Source: Ridgeia piscesae | Taxonomy: Eukaryota; Annelida; Polychaeta; Sabellida; Siboglinidae | Reading direction: 5' to 3' | Length of the DNA stretch: 64,000 nt | Assembly: GCA_025642075.2 (NCBI GenBank) | Contig: JAODUO010000111.1 | Span: 458,501 to 522,500 of the forward strand | Shown: piece after piece, positions 55,696 through 64,000 of the stretch | Position numbering within the stretch: position 1 is the stretch's first letter | Layout: every line of letters starts with the position of its first letter | Position numbers and translations under genes: made by a program | The notes under the pieces: model-generated | What the model was told of the DNA's origin: nothing | Databases searched by the model: none | What the model saw: the letters and a program-made list of their open reading frames with translations, nothing else

Positions 55696-56492
55696 GTGCG
55701 GGAGTGGCTCGTCAGTTCAATCCTGAACGCACACACTCTGGGACAGCGGGGGCTCTGGAAGGAGGCTGATGGAGGCGCAGATGCAGAGGCCTACAGAGGC
55801 CTTCGTGCGTTGTCTGGCGGCAATGATCGTTTCTTGGCGACTCTCTTCAAACTTCTTGAAGGCCCTGTTGGACGCTGCAGTAACGCCCGCTTACTTCAGG
55901 TTTTCGGCCGCCTGATTTTTCTGTGCCCCTGCGCAATTACCCCAAGAAAGCAGCTTACGTGGGATGTGGGAGCTGTCCATACGAATCACATGGCCTGTCC
56001 AACGAAGCTGGGCCCTTATAATCATGCTGACAAGGCCTGCTCTGTCCAGGACTACAAGGTCAGTCACTCTGTTCTGCCATCTGATGCCCATGCGTGACCT
56101 CAGTGACCTCAGTGACCTCGCATGGAAGCGCTCAAGCTGTCTGACGTGTTTCCTGTACCGCGGCCACGTCTCACAGCTATGGAGGAGACGAGTGAGCACG
56201 ACTGCCTTGTACACTGTGATTTTCGTGGACAGCTTGGTGTTCCTGTGATTCACAACTCGGGAGCGCAGGCGACCGAGGGACTGGCTAGCTTTACTGATAC
56301 AACCCGCGATTTCCTTGTCGAGGGAAGCATCAGAAGATATGACGCTCCCCAGGTACCTAAAGTGATCGACCGCCTTCAGTTCAGTTCCCGCTATGGACAG
56401 TTTGAGAGAACGGGTTATTATAGTGTCTGGAGCCGGCTGGTACAGAACTTCTGTCTTGCCGAGACTGATAGTGAGGCCGATGAGTTGTATAT
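55694..56492 (-). mobile_element. LINE reverse-transcriptase C-terminal fragment with zinc-finger remnant
   Basis: The minus strand encodes, in order: LIGLTISLGKTEVLYQPAPD, FRYLGSVISSDASLDKEIAG, SKASQSLGRLRSR, then MNHRNTKLSTKITVYKAVVL, QLERFHARSLRSL, DRVTDLVVLDRAGL and RAQLRWTGHVIRMDSS. This is the typical post-catalytic RT and thumb/connector region of an RTE-like invertebrate LINE. After frameshifts it continues with FKKFEESRQETIIAARQRTK and ends with CPRVCAFRIELTSHSRTH, a degraded copy of the C-terminal C2H2 finger of this class. It is 5'-truncated at about 56492 and has frameshifts, so it is dead. The exact clade needs a database search. Confidence 0.85.
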
Positions 56493-56493
56493 A

Positions 56494-56938
<445 letters not shown>

Positions 56939-56940
56939 TA

Positions 56941-56978
<38 letters not shown>

Positions 56979-57112
56979 TACAAACACATATACACAACAC
57001 ACATACACAGCCACACAACAACACACACACACCACACGCACACAAACACACCACACGCACAAACACAAACACACACACACACACACACACAAACACACAC
57101 TCAACACACACA

Positions 57113-57893
<781 letters not shown>

Positions 57894-58078
57894 TTCTTAT
57901 TCATTACAGAAACGCCTTTTGTAAGTGGTACGACAAGAACACGACGTGGAACCACATACTATGCTCGAAGTGGTGTAGTCAATGCCGGACATGAACTGTA
58001 ATGATCTTTTGGTATAAACGAACGTGACGTTAGGAACTAGCACTAAACAATGCAATGCCGAAAAAGCACCAAGAAGCA
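57894..58078. repeat. Dispersed 186-bp repeat, copy B
   Basis: TTCTTATTCATTACAGAAAC through GCACCAAGAAGC, homologous to 56494-56680. No CA tract follows this copy. Both copies translate on minus into a related frame (FMSGIDYTT / FMSSIDYTT), but that frame is not convincing as protein. Confidence 0.8.
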
Positions 58079-59214
58079 TATCTAATACAATATGAAGCAA
58101 CAAAACAGCGGTAAAAGAAAACAAATGAGAACAGTCGGCTACTATCAAAGACCGTACGATGCAAAATAATCACTAAATATTCAGGGATGGGACAACATTG
58201 AAGCAAGAAAAAAGACGGACTGAAGAACAGCAGGCATCACAAATGCGGTCATGGTCTGGATATAAGGTCGAGCGACTGCGAATAGGTAAACACATTATAA
58301 CTGATAAATGACTTCGAAGGTCAGCGTCCAACCAGTCATATATTGTGAACGTGTGAAAGTCAAGAAAAATCCATGCGAAGCAAGGATTGGAACCGAATCA
58401 AGAAATAAAACAAGTCAGTATAAAATACGTCAGAGGCACTTTATTGACACACACCTTGAAACTAAATATCAAAAGTGCGTGCATACCTACGAAGTCAATG
58501 TAACTGTTGCAGACGCGTTCTAATTATAGGTTCGAGACCCTATAGATCTAGACCCCAATGTGTACATAAACGTATTGCGCCATATTTCTGAATACTGGAA
58601 ACTTCCAAATGTCCAGCAACTGTTGCCCATCTCCAAATATAGATATACAAAGTTGATTCCATGTATCCAAGATTTCAGAAGTTTATGCCCGTATTGGTAA
58701 CTGGTCACTGGCCACTGGTTTAATCAGCGGGCCGCAAATGTTGGTGTCCCCGCTAAGCACTGAAGTATGTGATACATGTATACTAAATGTGAGGGATGAG
58801 TTTGTCTTTTCAAAATCAGTAATCAATTCAGGAAACAATTTTGGAATTGCAGACCCGGAGATCATACGTTATAGAAATAGTCTATGATGTTTAGTCTTCG
58901 CAAGAACGCCGAGAACCCTGGTTTCCCCTAAAGAAGTTGATCGGAGGTATACACTCCCTCACCGAGTCATCAGCCTGAGTCTGACAAGAGATGCACGCCA
59001 CACAAGTGAAGATGGCTTAGGGAAATTGTTCAAGTGCACTTTGGGAGACATCTGGATCTTTCTCGGGCTTCATAAAGTGTATTATTTATTGTATATATTG
59101 AAAACGCTAGATTTAGTTGTGTTTTTAAACTGACAGCATGATGAAGGTGCGAATCTCTTAGCTCAGGCGGGAATTTATTGGTCCATGAGATCAACTGCGG
59201 AATAGGCAAAACCT
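58079..59214. other. Unique sequence, no gene recognised
   Basis: Short unrecognised frames only. The right part may already be older LINE sequence. Confidence 0.4.
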
Positions 59215-59655
59215 ACGAAACCTTCGAGTTGTTAAACAAGATTTGGACAAGCAAGACCACGATACGCTTCTATAATTTACGGCTGCGAAGTTTGGCATCT
59301 AAAATCAACTCAGGAAAACAAATTTGACTCCTTCGACATAACATGTTGGAAGACCTTTGGCGTCAACTGAGACGACGTCATTAGTAAAAAGGAAATTATA
59401 GATTGGTCCAGACCAGAACGATCTCCAAGCGGCGCCTGCACTGGTGTTACGGCCACCTGGTGTAATGCTTAACGCCAGAAGAAAGGAGGAGGGGCCGACC
59501 CAAAATGACCGAGCAACAGACCATCCAGCGAGGTCTCGAACGAGTAAATATGAGTTGGAATGACGTCAGAATGTTGGGTGCTGGCCGAGGCACCCGGAGA
59601 GTGTTGACTGCCTCCTGCGCCGGACAACGCGGGACTTCCGAAGTCCAAGTAAAAA
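59215..59655 (+). mobile_element. Decayed LINE 3' coding fragment
   Basis: In shifting plus frames the sequence reads like KIWTSKTTIRFYN and the CEVWHLKSTQ region, then GRPKMTEQQTIQRGLERVN, MSWNDVRMLGAGRGTRRVL and TASCAGQRG. The order and phrases match the C-terminal end of non-LTR element ORFs (GRPK...T...L...W..V...A.DR..WR). Several frameshifts make it non-functional. It is a different subfamily from the fragment at 55694. Confidence 0.7.
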
Positions 59656-61449
59656 CTAACGTTTTCTGCCATTTTCACGGCGACGACATAGACACTATTT
59701 TTTATTGTCGCCTATGATATGTTATGATGGCGACGTTTGCGACATGGTCAAATAGATGACATTATGAATGCTTTATTATACGCCAACTTTTGACGCTAAT
59801 AAAACATTTGGCAGACTAAGAAAATAGTAGCACACGCCTCTAAAAACTAGCATCTTAAACGCATAACAATTACCGTTACTGCGAATGTACATGTATGACA
59901 TTTACACCCAATAAAACAGTGTTAAGAAATTCCCGTGAACTTTCCAGAATATCTTCCCGCTATCGTCTACATATTCATTAATCACACCCAACCCTGGGCC
60001 AAAGTATGATGTTGACACGTCCCACGTTTTTACGAACAACTTTTATAGACAAGCCGCCAGCAGGTACTTTAGAAAATGTTAGATAGTAAACACATCCTTA
60101 AATCAGCTAGATGAAAGCGTGTGTGTGTGTGGGGGGTTATTCCGACTGGAAATTATTTTGTTCATCTATCATGACACGTAGGTTTTTCAGACCATGCTAA
60201 ACTGAGTTGCAATGTTGGTGCTGGTTCACCTCCAGTAACATACATTGGAGTGACTAGATTCGGCCTTGGTCAAACACATCGAAATAAATAAATACATACA
60301 TATTTATCAGTTAGTGCTATTGAGTCGACTAATTCCATTCTTCGACGCGGCATTTCGTCATAACCTTAATAACAACATTGTAATTGTTTTGTATTAAATG
60401 TAATTTTAAATTATATTATTGTGAAGACTTCTTATTACAGTTTTTAACGAACTGTGTCTTTTCTTCACGCTTATCAAATAAACCATAGTCATACTGTTCT
60501 ATATAAATAGCACACGACAAATTAGCTTCGCCAAAAGACAGCTTTACATATTTCCTGTCTCATTCTATGCACGCACACACATATTATGAACAGATAAGGT
60601 CACATCCCGTCTTTTTAAATACCGGACATTCTCCTTCTCGCTTATACGTGCTCTTCACATATTTGCTGTACAACAACACGTTTAACGTGTTACTCGTATT
60701 GATGGACATTGGCTTTAGCTCTTTTTACTAGAGCAAATTTCAGTAACGTCAAATTAAAAATGTTGTCTCTGTTATCAGATCTTTCTACTGTAATTATATA
60801 TTTGTGCCTCAACATCGTGTCAGATGCCTCCAGAAAGTCTAGAGGCAACACTTCTTTATCCTAGGTAAAAGGAATGACGGATTCAGCACAGCGCATACAA
60901 AACAACATGACATATTACGTCAGCCGTCAGACCATACTGCAGTCTCAAATAGACACAGCGGACACTCAAATCAAAGACGAAGGGGAGAAAAAAGATATGC
61001 TGTTTTTACCAGACACCATGTACAACCTTCAACAAGATATATGTGAGAAAACGAGAATAACTTTTTGCAAGTGACTATAGAAGAACACACAGAACAGTGT
61101 CACGTGAATTGTATAGAACGAGGAGACAGGCAGGTGTGTGCGATGGAACAAGGAGGCGGTCTGGATAAGAAAGACTACATATATAATATAAAGAACAGAG
61201 AAGCGGGGGGTGCTACCGACTTAGTCACGTGTGACAGTCTGCTCGCAACGCCATCTGGCGAGCGTAGGAAGAAGACCAGTTCTTGCGCAAGGTAGTGAAA
61301 ACGTCGACGTCACATATCATTCATTTACCTGTGTCAAAAGAATTTTTTATTACATTCATATCATTGACAGTGGACACACCCATCTACTGACGATGTGGCG
61401 TCTTTGGAACACTGCCAGTGACTTTGACACCAGGTCCACCTCTGTTTGC
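59656..61449. other. Unique sequence upstream of the prepropeptide gene
   Basis: No coding exon is recognised. The plus frames 60874-61074, 61065-61295 and 61231-61563 are open but have no motif, and the last overlaps the promoter and 5' UTR. Confidence 0.4.
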
Positions 61450-61459
61450 TATATAAAGA
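61450..61459 (+). promoter_or_regulatory. TATA box
   Basis: CTATATAAAG is followed by GAGGCG, a consensus TATA box. It lies about 30 bp upstream of the inferred start of a 5' UTR exon ending at the consensus donor at 61529. It supports plus-strand transcription of the small secreted-protein gene. Confidence 0.6.
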
Positions 61460-61479
61460 GGCGTGCGATACAACATCGA

Positions 61480-61528
61480 AGAGAACCGACTCGTCTCTTG
61501 AACGAACACTTTCTTGTGGCTGGACAAG
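61480..61528 (+). other. 5' UTR exon of the prepropeptide gene
   Basis: Inferred from about 61480 (TATA plus 30) to 61528, where GGACAAG meets GTAAGT. The intron 61529-61688 (160 bp) ends in TTTATTCTATTTACGTAG. The next exon starts with 16 nt of UTR before the ATG. Confidence 0.5.
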
Positions 61529-61704
61529 GTAAGTCGAATAGACGATTAGTTTTCAGTAGATGATATTTGGCTGAAAGGCCTATTACGTGTGATCTTAGAA
61601 GATAGCAACACCATGATTTATAATAACAAACACAACGTTGGTCATGAAATTCAGTATGTTTAATTTCGTATTTATTCTATTTACGTAGTTGCTGTGAAGA
61701 AACA

Positions 61705-62988
61705 ATGCGTGTGAGTGCCGTCTTACTTGTCGTCTGCCTGGCGGTGGCGTTTGTAGCTACTCACGGAGCAGCTGTGGTAAGTGGCACACATTACGTTATT
61801 TACATCGCGTTTGAACCGCCGTGTTTCTAATCAGACAACAGGCAAATGTTATAGACAGAGCAAACCAAGTTGTCCACAAATTGGCATTTTATTAGAAGCC
61901 CTGTAGCCGTGGTTGTTATCTGGTTATTTTAGTTGTTATTCAATAACATCAACCTACAACTGTTGTACATTAGCAGTAAAATGTGTTTTCGTTTCTAAAT
62001 GCGTACATCTGTGTAACTTGGAATTGTTCATAACGTTGTACTGGATCCTGCATAGGCACTGGAAGAGGTGTGAATGATGCTTACTAAGACATTTAGAAGC
62101 GAGGTAAAACACGCATTACTATAACGTTTGGACGGTATACGAAGCTGTGCAAATTATAAATTAATTTTGTAATATCATCTCTCGTTGATCAATAGAAAGA
62201 AGTGAGTTCGATTGAAGACAGCGAAGAAGTGGCTGGTGAGTGTCAACAATAATGTAAACTGTTGGTCAATATGTAATAATAATAATGACTTCTTATGCGC
62301 CAAGATCGAGCTAAGTGGCGCGACAAAACCAAGGGATTAAGCAATCGTGTAACAACGCGCGAGTCGTCGACGGATGGTTGAAGGTGCTAGTATAAAGAGA
62401 TAGGTTATTAGACGTCAGCGGAATGAAAATATATTACCTTCTGATTTAACACTGGCAGGAAGCGAATTACACAGAGTTGGTGCGGCAACAGAGAAAACTC
62501 GGGTTCCAGCTATAGTTTTCACCGAGGCATGTAAAGAGGGTTACTACTGATTGATCGTAGCTGTCTGGAATTTCTTGTTGGAGCGCGCTTCGAATTTAGA
62601 TATGCTGGTTGTGTAGATGAGAGTACTTGATAGCGTATTGTACACATTTTGAAAATAATGCGATTGTGCAAAGGGAGCCAATGCAATGATTTCTAAAGCG
62701 GCAGTGAGCGAGAAAAAAGAAGAGAACCCTTGCTAAACGATTTTGGAATTTTTGCTATATCCTTGTTTGCAATATTGTAAAGAAGGGAATTGCAATAGTC
62801 AAGTATGCTGCTTACTAGAGCTGTTACAATAGTTGTGGCTATGGAAAGTGAGATAATTATACTGGCGAATGCGGCGAAGATATCTAATATGTTAAAGAGC
62901 AGCGACGTGTTTTCGATATGTTGTTTGAAATTGAGGTTTTCATCAAACAATTCTTGTTTTGCAGTTGATGGCGACCGTTTCAAAAGAG
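61705..62988 (+). CDS. Secreted prepropeptide gene, 5' part (three coding exons visible)
   Basis: Exon 61705-61776 encodes a 24-residue signal peptide (MRV start, hydrophobic LLVVCLAVAFVA, small residues ATHGAA before cleavage) and ends at the consensus donor GTAAGT in phase 0. Exon 62196-62235 encodes an acidic stretch (KEVSSIEDSEEVA) and ends at GTGAGT in phase 1. Exon 62965-62988 is only 24 nt, phase 1 on both sides (VDGDRFKR), after TTCTTGTTTTGCAG, and ends at GGTAACG. The dibasic Lys-Arg is a likely prohormone-convertase site, so the mature peptide should begin in the next exon, outside this window. An optional 12-nt phase-0 exon (ALEE) could lie at 62056-62067. The architecture fits a neuropeptide, antimicrobial or other small secreted peptide. 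I cannot name the family or its activity. Confidence 0.65.
62275..62951 (-). mobile_element. LINE 3' fragment within the intron of the prepropeptide gene
   Basis: The minus strand reads FDENLNFKQHIENTS, then SLSIATTIVTALVSSILDYC, NSLLYNIANKDIAK and FSRSLPL. It continues in other frames with SLHWLP-like, MCTIRYQVLSSTQPAYL and AGTRVFSVAAPTLCNSLPAS. This is the classic end of the RT domain and C-terminus of a jockey/CR1-like LINE ORF. The element ends in an untranslated GCGCC-rich 3' piece and an (ATT)4 tail at 62275-62286. It is 5'-truncated at about 62951 and has frameshifts. Orientation is opposite to the host gene. Insertion lies wholly between coding exons 2 and 3. Confidence 0.85.
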
Positions 62989-63423
62989 GTAACGTATGTT
63001 TTTTATATTATATTTGTAATTCCCAATGCCCTGGATAAATAAACTGAAATGTTCGGATTATTGCAATAGAGAAAACGAAACTGCCCAGATAACCACGTCT
63101 ATTCTAATGCTAGTTATACATATATCTTAAATGAGCTTTATACTAAAATGCTACAACGTTTCTCCGTTTGCAAGAAATAGGTCGCGTGCTCACGTGTATG
63201 ACACAACGGAACGACAAACCTTGAAAAACCTTGTGCTTTTGTTAAGCGGTGACGATTTTCATCGACAATAAAACATGAAATTATGCATCCACGTTCAGCT
63301 TCCAAGTTCCCACATTCGGAAAATGTCGAAATTTCTAAATCTGCAAACCATCCCAATATTACCCCTACGTCACATGCACAATTTTACCCCGATGCATGCA
63401 AAACGGCCACGTTCCTACATGTA
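62989..63423. other. Downstream intron, no further exon seen
   Basis: AT-rich sequence after the 24-nt exon. I find no acceptor followed by an open phase-1 exon with cysteines or other mature-peptide features. Confidence 0.4.
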
Positions 63424-63531
63424 TGCATGCATATTTGCATACATACATATATACATACATACATACATGCATACATACATACATACATACATACATACAT
63501 GCATACATACATACATACATACATACATACA

Positions 63532-63563
<32 letters not shown>

Positions 63564-64000
63564 CATACATACATACATACATACATACATACATACATAC
63601 ATACATACATACATACATACACACTTACACACTTACACACTTACACACTTACATACGTATATGCATACATACATACATACATACATACATACATACATAC
63701 ATACATACATACATACATACATACATACATACATACATACATACATACATACATACACACTTACATACGTATATACATACATACATATATACATACATAC
63801 ACACATACATATAAACACATACACACACATACATACGTGCATGCATAGTTACATACATACATACATGCATACACACAATATATACATACAGACATATGTA
63901 CATGCATACATGCCACACACACACACAACACATACACACACAAACACACACACACACACACAAACACACACAACACAACACACACAACACATACACACAC
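63424..64000. repeat. (ATAC)n microsatellite with ACAC variants, cut by window end
   Basis: ATAC tetranucleotides with (ACACTT) blocks near 63620-63650 and 63755, degrading into CA/ACACA-rich sequence to the window edge. Frames through it are Tyr/Ile/His/Thr or Met/Tyr/Val/Cys repeats. Confidence 0.97.

Noticed and set aside
62693..62983. Host gene on the minus strand with a membrane-like segment
   Set aside because: The peptide matches the LINE RT end (VTALVSSILDYCNSLLYNI type), not a host protein.

Overview
This is a eukaryotic (metazoan) nuclear window dominated by tandem repeats. There is no bacterial-style gene packing. Non-LTR retrotransposon remnants, tRNA-derived SINE-like pieces, GT-AG splice signals and very long (CA)n, (TC)n and (TA)n tracts point to an invertebrate. 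A mollusc, probably a gastropod, is my best guess from the LINE types and repeat style, but that is inference. Most long open frames here are stop-free tandem repeats, and I do not call them genes.

Layout. From 1 to 23 kb the DNA is CpG-poor and carries six minisatellites: 22 bp (1-1850), 19 bp C-rich (2285-3225), 18 bp (5398-6652), 19 bp (7486-9150), 19 bp (13408-15064) and 45 bp (17421-17857). A minus-strand segment at 21534-21708 has the look of an internal coding exon with a strong splice donor. From about 23.2 kb onward CpG is much more frequent, and the sequence becomes intergenic-looking DNA with CpG-rich promoter-like patches (24.7-25.1, 26.1, 27.2-27.7, 31.7, 36.1, 38.65, 39.66 and 42.3 kb) and many microsatellites. 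Two short first-exon candidates (36133-36174 and 39664-39753, plus strand) each combine an ATGGCG start with a good splice donor.

Mobile DNA. There are two elements with inverted ends built from an iterated short motif. One at 33679-34702 has about 107-bp TIRs, each with five copies of CCCGTTATAGCTACTT. The other, less certain, at 42247-43163 has ends built from TCCCAGATTCGGC and encloses a 600-bp CTG/CTA array. Four decayed LINE fragments were recognised by their reverse-transcriptase or C-terminal peptides: 49662-49980 (+), 55694-56492 (-), 59215-59655 (+) and 62275-62951 (-). Two tRNA-derived SINE-like sequences lie near 33.3 and 52.35 kb.

Best gene. At 61450-62988 (+) there is the 5' part of a small secreted prepropeptide gene: a TATA box, a 5' UTR exon, a signal-peptide exon, an acidic propeptide exon, and a 24-nt exon ending in a dibasic Lys-Arg site. 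Any mature peptide would lie past the window end, beyond the (ATAC)n tract at 63424-64000. A LINE fragment fills its last visible intron and ends about 13 bp from the splice acceptor.
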